A DNA stretch of 64,000 bases from Pseudocoprococcus catus (GTDB lineage Bacteria; Bacillota; Clostridia; Lachnospirales; Lachnospiraceae), in NCBI RefSeq assembly GCF_902381825.1, contig NZ_LR698973.1, positions 18,758-82,757 on the forward strand, given 5' to 3'. Below are positions 8,635-17,541 of this stretch, one piece after another. The position numbers were made by a program, and so were the translations under genes. How positions within the stretch are numbered: the first letter of the stretch is position 1; each line of letters begins with the position of its first letter. Under the pieces are notes generated by a model. That model had not been told where the DNA came from. It worked only from the letters and a program-made list of their open reading frames with translations, and made no database searches.

Positions 8635-10185
8635 ATGGTGGAAGCAGTAAATGCCATTGAATTAAAAAATATTACAAAACGTTTTGGTGAAAAAGTCATT
8701 GCCAATGACAGTGTTAATCTGACCGTAAGAAAAGGAGAGATCCTGTCTCTTCTGGGTGAAAACGGAAGCGGTAAGACCACATTGATGAATATGCTGTCGG
8801 GTATTTATTTCCCGGATGAAGGACAGATATTTGTAAACGGCAAAGAAGTCATGATTTCTTCTCCGAAAGATGCTTTCGATCTGGGAATCGGAATGATCCA
8901 TCAGCATTTTAAGTTAATTGAAGTGCTGACAGCAGCAGAGAATATCATTCTGGGATTGCCGGGAAAGATGACGTTGAACATGGATGAGGTCATCAAGGAC
9001 ATTCAGGCACTGGTTGATAAGTATGGATTTGAATTGGATTGCCGGAAGAAGATTTACGAAATGTCTGTATCAGAGAAGCAGACTGTTGAAATCGTGAAGA
9101 TGCTTTATCGTGGTTCGGACATTCTGATTTTGGATGAACCAACAGCCGTTCTGACACCGCAGGAGACAGAGAAGTTATTTGCAGTACTCAGAAACATGAG
9201 AGCGGATGGTCGTTCTATTATTATCATTACACATAAATTGCACGAAGTACTGGCACTTTCAGACAGAGTTTCCGTTTTGCGTAAAGGTAAGTATATCGGT
9301 ACGGTGAATACATGTGATGCAACAGAAAGTTCGCTGACAGAGATGATGGTTGGCGAAAAGGTCAGTCTGAATATTGATCGCCCGGAACCGGAGAATCCAA
9401 GGGAAATCCTAAAAGTATCCGGTCTTACCTGTCTGGATAATGAAGGGGTGAAGTCACTGGATGATGTCAGCTTTACTGCCTTTGGCGGCGAAATTCTTGG
9501 TGTGGCCGGAATTGCAGGCAGTGGACAGAAGGAACTGCTGGAGGCTATTACAAATCTTTGCCCGATTGCAGAAGGCACCATCAGCTGTGTGAACGAGCAT
9601 GGAAAGGAAGTTGTTATTTCAGGCAAATCTCCGGAACACATTTCCAAAGAAAGTATACATATTGCGCATATTTCCTTTGTCCCGGAGGACAGACTGGGTA
9701 TGGGACTGGTTGCTTCCATGGATATGACGGACAATATGATGCTTCGCAGCTACAGAGAGGGCAAAGGTATATTTGCGGACAGAAAGAAACCGAGAGAGTT
9801 GGCTGAACGCCTGATTGACAAGCTTAGCATTGTGACACCGGGAGTTTCAACCCCTGTTGGACGATTGTCCGGCGGTAATGTCCAGAAGGTACTTGTGGGC
9901 CGTGAAATTGCCATGCATCCGGATATTCTTCTTGTGGCTTATCCTGTGCGAGGCCTGGATATCAATTCTTCTTATCAGATTTATAATTTGATGAACGAGC
10001 AGAAGAAGAAAGGTGTTGCGGTTATCTGTGTTATTGAAGATTTGGACGTGTTGCTTGAAATATCTGACAGAATTCTTGTATTGTGTGGCGGCCGTGTAAC
10101 AGGTATTGTAGACGGCAGAACAGCGACAAAGGATGAAATCGGATTATTGATGACGAAAGGACAGAAGGAGGAGAGCCATGTTTAA
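8635..10185 (+). CDS. Nucleoside ABC transporter ATP-binding protein (two NBDs)
   Basis: The 516-residue double ATPase has the sugar/nucleoside-importer arrangement (YufO/NupO type). The first domain has an intact Walker A (LGENGSGKTTLMN) and Walker B (ILILDEPTAVLTP) but a weak signature (MSVSEKQTVEIVK). The second has a degenerate P-loop (GIAGSGQKELLEA), a good LSGGNVQKVLVGRE signature and a changed Walker B (ILLVAYPVRGLDI). This asymmetry is usual for the family. I chose ATG 8635 behind AAGGAGG; GTG 8638 is equally possible. Its stop overlaps the start of the permease gene by 8 bases, which suggests translational coupling. Confidence 0.9.
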   Translation: MVEAVNAIELKNITKRFGEKVIANDSVNLTVRKGEILSLLGENGSGKTTLMNMLSGIYFPDEGQIFVNGKEVMISSPKDAFDLGIGMIHQHFKLIEVLTAAENIILGLPGKMTLNMDEVIKDIQALVDKYGFELDCRKKIYEMSVSEKQTVEIVKMLYRGSDILILDEPTAVLTPQETEKLFAVLRNMRADGRSIIIITHKLHEVLALSDRVSVLRKGKYIGTVNTCDATESSLTEMMVGEKVSLNIDRPEPENPREILKVSGLTCLDNEGVKSLDDVSFTAFGGEILGVAGIAGSGQKELLEAITNLCPIAEGTISCVNEHGKEVVISGKSPEHISKESIHIAHISFVPEDRLGMGLVASMDMTDNMMLRSYREGKGIFADRKKPRELAERLIDKLSIVTPGVSTPVGRLSGGNVQKVLVGREIAMHPDILLVAYPVRGLDINSSYQIYNLMNEQKKKGVAVICVIEDLDVLLEISDRILVLCGGRVTGIVDGRTATKDEIGLLMTKGQKEESHV

Positions 10186-11260
10186 AGATTCTTCATTGCA
10201 TATTGCGGCCAGGGATTCTATTGTCTGGTGGAAAGCATGGCTGATCAGACTGATTGCAGTGCTGCTTTCACTGATTGTCTGTGCGATCGTGATTTTTGGA
10301 TTGACAAAGATGAATCCTGTTGAAGTGTACAAAGGTATTTTTTCAGGTGCTGTCGGTACCAGCCGAAGAGCATGGGTGACGATCAGAGATACAATGGTTC
10401 TTCTGTTGATCGCTATCGGCCTGACACCGGCTTTTAAGATGAAATTCTGGAATATCGGTGCAGAAGGCCAGATTCTTGTGGGCGGTGCAGCTACGGCTGC
10501 ATTAATGATTTATGCCGGCGATTCACTGCCGACACCGGTTCTGATGATCCTGATGTTTGTGGCCAGCATGGCAGCAGGTGTTATCTGGGGCGTTATTCCG
10601 GCGATTTTCAAGGCTTATTTCAATACAAATGAGACATTGTTTACCTTGATGTTGAATTATGTGGCTATGCAGATTGTTACATTCTGTATTGTTTACTGGG
10701 AAAATCCGGCAGGTTCCAATACGGTCGGTATTATCAATTCAGCGACCCGCGCCGGATGGCTGCCGGAACTGGGCGGACTGACTTACGGTTGGAATGTCGT
10801 GATTGTTCTTGTATTTACCATTGGCATGTATATCTATATGAAATACAGCAAGCAGGGCTATGAAGTTGCTGTTGTCGGTGAAAGCCAGGATACGGCCCGC
10901 TATGCCCGCATCAATGTAAAGCGTACCATTATCCGTACAATGGGTATTTCAGGCGGTATATGCGGTATTGCCGGATTCCTTCTGGTCAGCGGTGCCAGCC
11001 ATACAATTTCTACATCAACTGCCGGCGGTCGTGGCTTTACAGCTATTATCGTTGCATGGTTATCCAAATTTAATGCATTCGTAATGATTCTTGTATCCTT
11101 CTTCCTTGTTTTCATGGGAAAAGGTGCTATTCAGATTGCGTCACAGTTCAATCTGAATGAGAATGCATCCGATGTTATTACAGGTATCATTTTATTCTTT
11201 ATTCTGGGCAGCGAATTCTTTATCCGCTACAGAATTGCATTTACAAAAGCACATAAGTAA
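10178..11260 (+). CDS. Nucleoside ABC transporter permease 1
   Basis: The 360-residue integral membrane protein belongs to the BPD_transp_2 permease family (YufP/NupP-like). It has a hydrophobic N-terminal helix after a basic stretch, and the family motif GAEGQILVGGAATAAL at about residue 92. The cytoplasmic coupling loop GESQDTARYARINVKR shows an EAA-like pattern. Several further membrane segments end in FIRYRI. The ribosome-binding site AAGGAGGAG lies inside the end of the ATPase gene. It pairs with the next gene to form a heterodimeric channel. Confidence 0.9.
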   Translation: MFKDSSLHIAARDSIVWWKAWLIRLIAVLLSLIVCAIVIFGLTKMNPVEVYKGIFSGAVGTSRRAWVTIRDTMVLLLIAIGLTPAFKMKFWNIGAEGQILVGGAATAALMIYAGDSLPTPVLMILMFVASMAAGVIWGVIPAIFKAYFNTNETLFTLMLNYVAMQIVTFCIVYWENPAGSNTVGIINSATRAGWLPELGGLTYGWNVVIVLVFTIGMYIYMKYSKQGYEVAVVGESQDTARYARINVKRTIIRTMGISGGICGIAGFLLVSGASHTISTSTAGGRGFTAIIVAWLSKFNAFVMILVSFFLVFMGKGAIQIASQFNLNENASDVITGIILFFILGSEFFIRYRIAFTKAHK

Positions 11261-11274
11261 GGGAGGCCGATGAT

Positions 11275-12255
11275 ATGAGTGCATTGATTGTTTTTATTCA
11301 AAAAGCCATTGCTCAGGGCATCGGTATGCTCTTTGGCGCAACAGGCGAGATTATTACAGAGAAATCCGGCAACCTGAATCTGGGTGTTCCGGGACTGATG
11401 TATATGGGCGGTATTGCCGGGTTGATGGGTGCTTTTATCTATGAAAGCGGAGCAGAGAATCCAAGCGGCATTGTGGGCGTGCTTATTTCCATGCTGTGTG
11501 CCTTGTTGGCTTCCGGTTTTGGTGCATTAATCTACAGTGTTCTGACTATTACATTGAGAGCTAATCAGAATGTTACAGGTCTTGCGCTGACAACATTCGG
11601 TGTTGGTTTCGGCAACTTTTTTGGTGGTTCTCTTTCACAGCTGGCAGGCGGTGTCGGTCAGATTTCCGTTGCTGTGACAGGCGGTACCTACCGTACCAAA
11701 ATTCCGGGATTATCCAAGATCCCTGTTATCGGTGATGTTTTATTTTCCTATGGTTTTATGACTTATTTCGGCATTATACTGGCAATCCTTGTTTCATGGT
11801 TTATGTATAAGTCGAGAAAAGGTCTGAATCTTCGAGCAGTAGGTGAAAGCCCTGCCACAGCGGATGCAGCCGGTATTAATGTCACACTTTATAAATATCT
11901 GGCAACTATTATCGGTGGTGCCATCAGTGGTCTTGGCGGTTTGTATTTCGTTATGGAATATTCAGGCGGTACATGGACCAACAATGGTTTCGGTGACAGA
12001 GGCTGGCTGGCCATCGCCCTTGTTATCTTTGCATTGTGGAAGCCTATTAACGCCATCTGGGGATCTTTCCTCTTTGGTGCCCTGTATATCCTCTACCTCT
12101 ATATACCGGGGCTTGGCCGTTCCATGCAGGAGATATTCAAGATGCTGCCATACCTTGTAACCATCGTCGTACTGATTTTCACAAGCTTCAGAAAGAAGAA
12201 AGAATATCAGCCGCCGGAGAGCCTTGGCAACTCTTACTTCCGAGAAGAACGATAA
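11275..12255 (+). CDS. Nucleoside ABC transporter permease 2
   Basis: The 326-residue integral membrane protein is the second BPD_transp_2 permease (YufQ/NupQ-like). Motifs include ATGEIITEKSGNLNLGVPGL near the N-terminus and the coupling loop LRAVGESPATADAAGINV, matching the one in permease 1. The end is short and polar. GGGAGG precedes the ATG 14 bases after the first permease. The operon is closed by a long hairpin terminator 3 bases after the stop. Confidence 0.9.
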   Translation: MSALIVFIQKAIAQGIGMLFGATGEIITEKSGNLNLGVPGLMYMGGIAGLMGAFIYESGAENPSGIVGVLISMLCALLASGFGALIYSVLTITLRANQNVTGLALTTFGVGFGNFFGGSLSQLAGGVGQISVAVTGGTYRTKIPGLSKIPVIGDVLFSYGFMTYFGIILAILVSWFMYKSRKGLNLRAVGESPATADAAGINVTLYKYLATIIGGAISGLGGLYFVMEYSGGTWTNNGFGDRGWLAIALVIFALWKPINAIWGSFLFGALYILYLYIPGLGRSMQEIFKMLPYLVTIVVLIFTSFRKKKEYQPPESLGNSYFREER

Positions 12256-12257
12256 TC

Positions 12258-12299
12258 AAAAAGTCGTCGTGGATTTTGTGAAATCTGCGGCGGCTTTTT
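12258..12299 (+). terminator. Terminator of the nucleoside transporter operon
   Basis: A 19-bp stem including several G-U pairs (12258-12276 with 12281-12299) has a TGTG loop and ends in five T residues in the right arm. Confidence 0.85.
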
Positions 12300-12324
12300 G
12301 AACATAAGAAAGGTGTCGTTAGAA

Positions 12325-13194
12325 ATGTCAATAGATATCAGAATAACGCAGAAAGGTTTATTAAAAAAGACACTGCCATTGCATGTGATTACAGGTTCTG
12401 ATTTGTGCTATGGAACCAGCGATGGTATGAAATTAAAAGAAAATGATTTAAGCAGTGATGAAATCATTTTGTATCATTCGAATCATATATCCCGCGGCTT
12501 CAGTATCGAGTGGACACCGGAAAAAAAGGATTATGTGGATTTGCGGGCGTTAAGCCCCGACAGTCGTGAAGGACTGAATGATTTTTTCGCTGCAATACAA
12601 AGAATTGCATCTTATTGGAAATGTGAAATCGAGATGGACGGCAATATCACCGCGCTTTCGGAGCTTGTTTCGCTGATACCGGATATGCAGGCCTTTAATG
12701 AAACGGTTCTCGAAAGTGTTTGTGGGGATATTTTATCCGGCAAAAAGGAATCCCTGACATTGTACAGTGTCATGTTCCCGGTCGTCCTTGGTGTACCGGA
12801 AGCAGAAAAATTCAGACACGATGTGGATGCTTTCGGCAGATGGCTGCATGAAAAACAGTCTGTAGATGCCTATTATGCGCGGCCGCAGTTTTTCAGAACC
12901 GAGGTGGGCGTTGTCGGCAGATATGTAGTGACAGAGGATTGCCGGACAATCTTTCCACTAAAAGGACAGGTGCCATTGGGAATTTCTGACCCGGAAACAG
13001 GGAAAGGGTTAAAATGTGACAGATATGAAGTTTATTTTTACTCAATCTCACAGGAAAAAATGCTGGGATACGTTCCATTTGAGACATTTATTGAAATAAT
13101 CAAAGCGCAGGCAGAGAGATTTGATGGAGCGAATATCATTTTTGAAGGGCTGTCTATGGAGGCGCTACAAAAAATTGTGGAAACAGCTGTGTAG
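12325..13194 (+). CDS. Uncharacterised protein, DUF4299-like
   Basis: The 289-residue soluble protein has no signal peptide, membrane segment or catalytic motif I can name. The N-terminus (IDIRITQKGLLKKTLPLHVI) and the pattern of short beta strands remind me of the DUF4299 family of Firmicutes, but this is from memory and weak. I chose ATG 12325 behind AAAGGTG. It lies between the transporter terminator and a large palindromic element. No promoter was obvious in the 25 bases between terminator and start, so low-level read-through transcription is possible. Confidence 0.6.
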   Translation: MSIDIRITQKGLLKKTLPLHVITGSDLCYGTSDGMKLKENDLSSDEIILYHSNHISRGFSIEWTPEKKDYVDLRALSPDSREGLNDFFAAIQRIASYWKCEIEMDGNITALSELVSLIPDMQAFNETVLESVCGDILSGKKESLTLYSVMFPVVLGVPEAEKFRHDVDAFGRWLHEKQSVDAYYARPQFFRTEVGVVGRYVVTEDCRTIFPLKGQVPLGISDPETGKGLKCDRYEVYFYSISQEKMLGYVPFETFIEIIKAQAERFDGANIIFEGLSMEALQKIVETAV

Positions 13195-13242
13195 CGCAGG
13201 AACAGAAGTGAAAAGCGTTTTACAATACCTGAACATGCCAAT

Positions 13243-13456
13243 AAACTCCGAAACCGTCTAAACAGATGGCGGGTCTCTATAAACAAACAGTAGGCAGATT
13301 TTCGCGATTTTGCGAGCATAGCGACAGCTTTGAAGCATTGTCCGAGCCCGTAGGGCGAGTTTATGCGTAAAAGCTGTCAATATGCGGCGCAGCAAAATCG
13401 CGAAAATCAACGTGTTTGTTTATAGAGACCCGCCATCTGTTTTTACGGTTGAGTTT
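13243..13456. repeat. Large imperfect palindrome (element C)
   Basis: This 214-nt intergenic inverted repeat can fold into one long arm. Pairs run as follows: 13243-13248 with 13451-13456; 13252-13256 with 13446-13450; a perfect 28-bp stem 13262-13289 with 13413-13440; a perfect 17-bp stem 13297-13313 with 13392-13408; 13316-13320 with 13381-13385; and 13323-13331 with 13370-13378, closing over a GC-rich apical region. It lies between convergent genes and encodes no supported protein. A folded RNA, a MITE-like remnant or a bidirectional terminator are all possible. Confidence 0.8.
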
Positions 13457-13458
13457 TC

Positions 13459-14355
13459 TCATTGAGGCTGATAATAGCTCCTGACGAACTGTATAAATCG
13501 TCTGACATGGGGCAGCAGTGCATGTTCCTTCTTGTATACGATATAAAGTTTTCGCGTGGGTGCCGGATGCGCCAACGGGAAAATCAAAACCTGTCGGCTG
13601 GCATTCAGGTCCTGGACAGATTTGGCTGAGAGAATGGAGATGCCAAGTCCGTTAATGATGGAGCGTTTGACTGCTTCCAGATCATTCATACGTGCTACAA
13701 CATTGATGGCTCCCGATGAAATACGCTGCTGTTCAAGATACTGGTCGATGGCTTTTTTTGTACCGGAACCTTTTTCACGAAGAATAAAAGGTTCATTTAA
13801 AAAAGCTGCAATGGTTACATTTTTTTTGGAAATCTCTAGGTAATGGGGGGTAACCGGGGTGACGATGACAAGCTCATCCTCAAGAAAAGGGATAAAAATC
13901 AGCTCTGATGAATCAGTGGTCATTCCCACCAGTCCAAAATCAAGGCGGCCGTTTTCAACCTGCTGGATAATGCCCATGCTGTCAGATAATTCAGAATGAA
14001 AATAAATATCCGGGTTTAATTGACCGAAGGCACTGAGCACTTCAGGAAGCACATAGGAAGATGGAATGGTGGATGCCCCAAGTTCAATAATCTGTTTGTG
14101 AGAGCCGACAAATTCATTGAGAATATGATCCCGGATTTTCAGCATGGAGACTGCAGAATCATAGAGATCATATCCCTGAGGGGTGACGTGCAGCTTCTTT
14201 GTGGTGCGGGAAATGAGCTTGGTATCCAATTCCTTTTCAAGGGAAGCCACATGGGCGCTGACTGTTGGCTGGGTCAGAAAAAGATGGCGGGCGGCTTCAG
14301 AAAAGCTATTATAATCAACAACGGCCACAAAGGCCTCTAACTGTTTTAATTCCAT
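13459..14355 (-). CDS. LysR-family transcriptional regulator
   Basis: The 298-residue DNA-binding protein has a typical LysR winged HTH at residues 1-60 (MELKQLEAFVAVVDYNSFSE, then LFLTQPTVSAHVASLEKEL). A periplasmic-binding-like effector domain follows. I chose the ATG at 14355 with AGGAG upstream; an in-frame start 10 codons earlier lacks a good site. The gene is divergent from modABC across 245 bases, so control of molybdate uptake or a molybdo-enzyme function is a reasonable inference. The effector cannot be read from the sequence. Confidence 0.9.
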   Translation of the reverse strand: MELKQLEAFVAVVDYNSFSEAARHLFLTQPTVSAHVASLEKELDTKLISRTTKKLHVTPQGYDLYDSAVSMLKIRDHILNEFVGSHKQIIELGASTIPSSYVLPEVLSAFGQLNPDIYFHSELSDSMGIIQQVENGRLDFGLVGMTTDSSELIFIPFLEDELVIVTPVTPHYLEISKKNVTIAAFLNEPFILREKGSGTKKAIDQYLEQQRISSGAINVVARMNDLEAVKRSIINGLGISILSAKSVQDLNASRQVLIFPLAHPAPTRKLYIVYKKEHALLPHVRRFIQFVRSYYQPQ

Positions 14356-14390
14356 ACAAAAACTCCTGTTTATTGAAAAGAACAATAATC

Positions 14391-14549
14391 TTAAGGTTAA
14401 ATAAAATAAATTCTGGAAAAAGGCCGTAAGTACGGTATTTTTTATAGAATTTATTGATTCTGTCTATAAATAGAGTATAATACAGTTGACATAAAATGGC
14501 AAGCACATTGTTTTTGGAGTGCTCGACTATTTGACTTTTAAGGTTAAAT
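14391..14549. promoter_or_regulatory. Divergent control region: 12-bp direct repeat and modA promoter
   Basis: TTAAGGTTAAAT occurs exactly twice, at 14391-14402 near the lysR start and at 14538-14549 near modA. Between them is a modA promoter, TTGATT (14454-14459), 16 bases, TATAAT (14476-14481). The repeats are candidate binding sites for the LysR protein, which is inference. Confidence 0.55.
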
Positions 14550-14600
14550 TCAGTATGCTGATGTTAGTAAGATTTTCTATTTATATAGGAGGGGAATCAA

Positions 14601-15476
14601 ATGAAAAAGTTAGTAAGCAGTGTTCTTGTACTTTGCATGATTGCAGTAGCTTTAGCAGGCTGCGGAAATAAGAGCACAGAAACAACAAAGGCAACAGAAG
14701 CGACGGCATCAACAGAGTCAGCAGTTTCCACAGAAGCAGTATCTGAGACACAGGCAGCTGAGGGCGAAGCAGCAACTGTTCAGGTGTATATTGCAGCCAG
14801 CTTGAGCAATGCCATGGATGAAATTTCAGCCAATTATAAATCTGTTCAGCCAAATGTTGATCTTGTCTTTAATGCAGGCAGCTCAGGCAAGCTTCAGACA
14901 CAGATCGAAGAAGGCGGCGCTTGTGATGTATTCTTCTCAGCAGCAACAAAGCAGATGAATGCACTTGTTGAAGGCGGATATGTTCAGGAAGCAGATGTTA
15001 CAGATCTTCTTGAGAACAAAGTTCAGCTGATCAAACCAGCTGGTACAGAGACAAAGGTTACAGGTTTTGAGAATATTACAGATGCGGCAAACCTTGCACT
15101 TGCAGCTGACACAGTTCCTGTTGGCCAGTATGCAAGAGAGATTTTTGACAACCTTGGTATTACAGATCAGGTAATGGCGATGGAGATTAATGAATGCGAA
15201 GACGTAAGTGCTGTACTTGCTGCAGTCAGCGAAGGCAGCAATGAAGTTGGTATCGTTTATGCAACAGATGCAGCTTCAGTTGCAGACAAGGTTGATGTTA
15301 TCGCAACAGCCAATGATACAGAGCTTAAATCCAAAGTTATCTACCCTGTTGGTCTTGTAAAGAATACTGAAGCAGATGATGCTGAAGTTGCAGCAGCGAA
15401 AGCTTTTGTCGATTATTTGAAGACACCTGAAGCAACATCTGTATTTGAAAAATATGGTTTTACCGTTAACCAGTAA
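14601..15476 (+). CDS. modA: Molybdate-binding lipoprotein ModA
   Basis: The 291-residue extracytoplasmic lipoprotein captures molybdate (or tungstate) for the ModBC importer. It has a lipobox signal (MIAVALAGCGNKS), a Thr/Glu/Ala-rich linker to about residue 55 and a ModA core. The oxyanion-binding motifs AASLSNAMDEI and FNAGSSGKLQTQIEEGGACDVF are present. Later motifs include VPVGQYAREIFDNLG and EVGIVYATDAA. AGGAGGGG precedes the ATG. It heads modA-modB-modC, with a leaky stem-loop after it. Confidence 0.94.
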   Translation: MKKLVSSVLVLCMIAVALAGCGNKSTETTKATEATASTESAVSTEAVSETQAAEGEAATVQVYIAASLSNAMDEISANYKSVQPNVDLVFNAGSSGKLQTQIEEGGACDVFFSAATKQMNALVEGGYVQEADVTDLLENKVQLIKPAGTETKVTGFENITDAANLALAADTVPVGQYAREIFDNLGITDQVMAMEINECEDVSAVLAAVSEGSNEVGIVYATDAASVADKVDVIATANDTELKSKVIYPVGLVKNTEADDAEVAAAKAFVDYLKTPEATSVFEKYGFTVNQ

Positions 15477-15493
15477 GTAATAATAGGTATATG

Positions 15494-15524
15494 GAGCGCT
15501 GCAGATAGCTTGCGGCGCTCTTTT
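15494..15524 (+). terminator. Stem-loop between modA and modB
   Basis: A 10-bp GC-rich stem (15494-15503 with 15511-15520) with a short loop is followed by four T residues. As after the nucleoside-binding protein, it probably makes the binding protein more abundant than the channel. Confidence 0.65.
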
Positions 15525-15540
15525 CTGATAGGAGAAAAAT

Positions 15541-16233
15541 ATGGATTTTCTGGCATCAATTGATATGAGCCCACTTTTTATATCGTTGAAGACGGCGATT
15601 ATTGCTACGGTCGTGGCTTTCTTTGGCGGCATTGCCTGTGCAAGGTGGGCCATGAAATTAAAACCTGTGTCAAAAAGTATTTTGGACGGCATTTTAAATT
15701 TACCATTGGTACTGCCGCCGACAGTTGCCGGTTTTTTGCTGCTGCTTATATTCAGCTTGAAGCGTCCCCTTGGTATTTACCTGTGGGAACATTATCAGTT
15801 TAAAGTTGTTTTATCCTGGCCGGGATGTGTTCTGGCGGCGACAGTGGTTGCATTCCCGTTGATGTATCGAAATGCAAGAGCAGCTTTTGAGCAGGTGGAT
15901 GTGAATTATATTTATGCAGGAAGGACACTGGGCTTATCGGAGTGGACAATTTTCAGAAAGGTTGTTATTCCGGTAGCGGGACCGGGCATTGCATCTGGAA
16001 CGATTTTAACATTTGCAAGAGCTTTGGGTGAATATGGTGCGACATCCATGCTGGCGGGCAATATTCTTGGAAAGACCAGAACCATGGCGGTGGCGATCGC
16101 TGCAGAAGTCAGTGCACAGAACTATGATGTGGCTGGTTTCTGGGTGATTGTTCTGGTGGCCATTGCCTTTGTCTTTATTTTTGCAATCAACATCATAACC
16201 ATGCATGGCATCAGCAAGATTCAGAGGTGGTAA
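15541..16233 (+). CDS. modB: Molybdate ABC transporter permease ModB
   Basis: The 230-residue integral membrane permease has about five or six hydrophobic segments. Typical ModB motifs are the early LPLVLPPTVAGFLLL and the EAA coupling loop (EQVDVNYIYAGRTLGLSEW). ARALGEYGATSMLAGNI lies near the C-terminal part. The length fits ModB. Its ribosome-binding site (GATAGGAG) lies between the stem-loop and the ATG. The stop is 1 base before the modC start, indicating translational coupling. Confidence 0.94.
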   Translation: MDFLASIDMSPLFISLKTAIIATVVAFFGGIACARWAMKLKPVSKSILDGILNLPLVLPPTVAGFLLLLIFSLKRPLGIYLWEHYQFKVVLSWPGCVLAATVVAFPLMYRNARAAFEQVDVNYIYAGRTLGLSEWTIFRKVVIPVAGPGIASGTILTFARALGEYGATSMLAGNILGKTRTMAVAIAAEVSAQNYDVAGFWVIVLVAIAFVFIFAINIITMHGISKIQRW

Positions 16234-16234
16234 A

Positions 16235-17296
16235 ATGGCATTATCAGTAGAATTACATAAGAAGTTCAAGGGATTCCGGATGGATGTTGCTTTTGAGCAT
16301 GATGGTGGCAGTCTTGGTATTCTCGGCGGTTCCGGTATGGGCAAGAGCATGACCCTGAAGATGATTGCAGGTCTGGTGAAGCCGGATTCAGGGAAAGTTA
16401 TTGTGGACGGAAGGACTGTTTATGACAGTGCGGCGAAGATCGATATGCCGGCAAGAGAGCGGCACATCGGCTATCTTTTTCAGCAGTACGCATTGTTTCC
16501 GACAATGACAGTGACAGAGAATATCGGCATTGCCATGAAGAAAAGCGGTGATGCGAAGAAGAAAGAAATTGACAGACTTCTGGAACAGTTTGCCCTTCAG
16601 AATCTTGGCGGACGTATGCCGAATGAATTATCCGGCGGACAGCAGCAGCGAGTAGCATTAGCCCGAATCCTTGCCAGTGAGCCTCAGATGCTTTTGCTGG
16701 ATGAGCCATTTTCAGCGCTGGACAGCTTTTTGAAAGAGCAGCTTCTGGAAGATATGATCAGACAGCTCAGTGATTATGCCGGGGATGTGATTATGGTATC
16801 CCACAGCAGAGATGAAATTTATCAGTTCTGTGACAGACTGTTGATTCTGGATCAGGGCCGGGTTATTGTCACTGGTGACACCAAAGACATCTTTGATCAG
16901 CCGGAATACAGAGAAGCAGCCCGGCTGACAGGCTGCAAAAATATTACTGAGGCCATCAAAATTGCTGAAAACAGTATCGAAGTGCCGCATTGGCATTGTA
17001 CTCTTGAAATGGACGAAACGGTCGCTGATGACATCCATGCCGTCGGTATCCGCGCCCATTATATCGACGTACTGACAGAAAAACCGGAGAATATGAAAAA
17101 CGTTATCGGCGTCACTGTGGAAAATGTTTCAGAACTGCCCTTTGAATGGTATTGCTTTTTCAGAGTGCCGAATGGCGAGCGAATCTGGTGGAAAGTCGCC
17201 AAAGTTGGAGAACACGGAGCAGCTAAATACCTGCCTCAAAAAGGCGACCATGTGTATCTGCACATGCCGCCACAGAGCGTGATACTTCTGAAATAA
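16235..17296 (+). CDS. modC: Molybdate ABC transporter ATP-binding protein ModC
   Basis: The 353-residue ATPase energises ModAB. Walker A is GGSGMGKSMTLK at about residues 36-47, the Q-loop is in YLFQQYALFP, the signature is [14 protein letters not shown] and Walker B is MLLLDEPFSALD. The H-loop is VSHSRDEIYQF. After about residue 240 comes a C-terminal region in the position of a MOP/TOBE molybdate-binding domain, although its sequence is divergent (ENVSELPFEWYCFFRVPNG). The start at 16235 follows AGAGGTGG; upstream in-frame starts would overlap modB and lack a site. Confidence 0.92.
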   Translation: MALSVELHKKFKGFRMDVAFEHDGGSLGILGGSGMGKSMTLKMIAGLVKPDSGKVIVDGRTVYDSAAKIDMPARERHIGYLFQQYALFPTMTVTENIGIAMKKSGDAKKKEIDRLLEQFALQNLGGRMPNELSGGQQQRVALARILASEPQMLLLDEPFSALDSFLKEQLLEDMIRQLSDYAGDVIMVSHSRDEIYQFCDRLLILDQGRVIVTGDTKDIFDQPEYREAARLTGCKNITEAIKIAENSIEVPHWHCTLEMDETVADDIHAVGIRAHYIDVLTEKPENMKNVIGVTVENVSELPFEWYCFFRVPNGERIWWKVAKVGEHGAAKYLPQKGDHVYLHMPPQSVILLK

Positions 17297-17300
17297 GCAG

Positions 17301-17350
17301 CATTGCAAACTTCAAGTAAATGAGTATTCATGTTTCTTGAGTTTGCAATG
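17301..17350 (+). terminator. Hairpin after modC
   Basis: A 15-bp stem (17301-17316 with 17336-17350) carries one bulged T and an 18- to 19-base loop. It lacks a T tract, so it is either a weak terminator or a 3' protective hairpin. Confidence 0.55.
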
Positions 17351-17456
17351 TGGATATGTCAGAGAAATGATTAATACTTGCAGCGAAACGCGCATGAGCA
17401 GTTAAAACTTAAGTCAGAAGAGAGTAATAACGATTGCAGAAAGGTCAGGAAAAGAG

Positions 17457-17496
17457 TATAATACAAAGAGATTGTCTGAAACGGCAGTCTCTTTTT
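17457..17496 (+). promoter_or_regulatory. -10 element followed at once by a terminator-like hairpin
   Basis: TATAAT at 17457-17462 has no clear -35. A 9-bp hairpin (17467-17475 with 17484-17492) followed by five T residues begins where transcription would start. It may end read-through from modC, or attenuate a short leader of the next gene. Confidence 0.45.
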
Positions 17497-17541
17497 ACGT
17501 TTTATAATATAATAGTTAAGAAGCTTTTTGGAGGTAGACTG

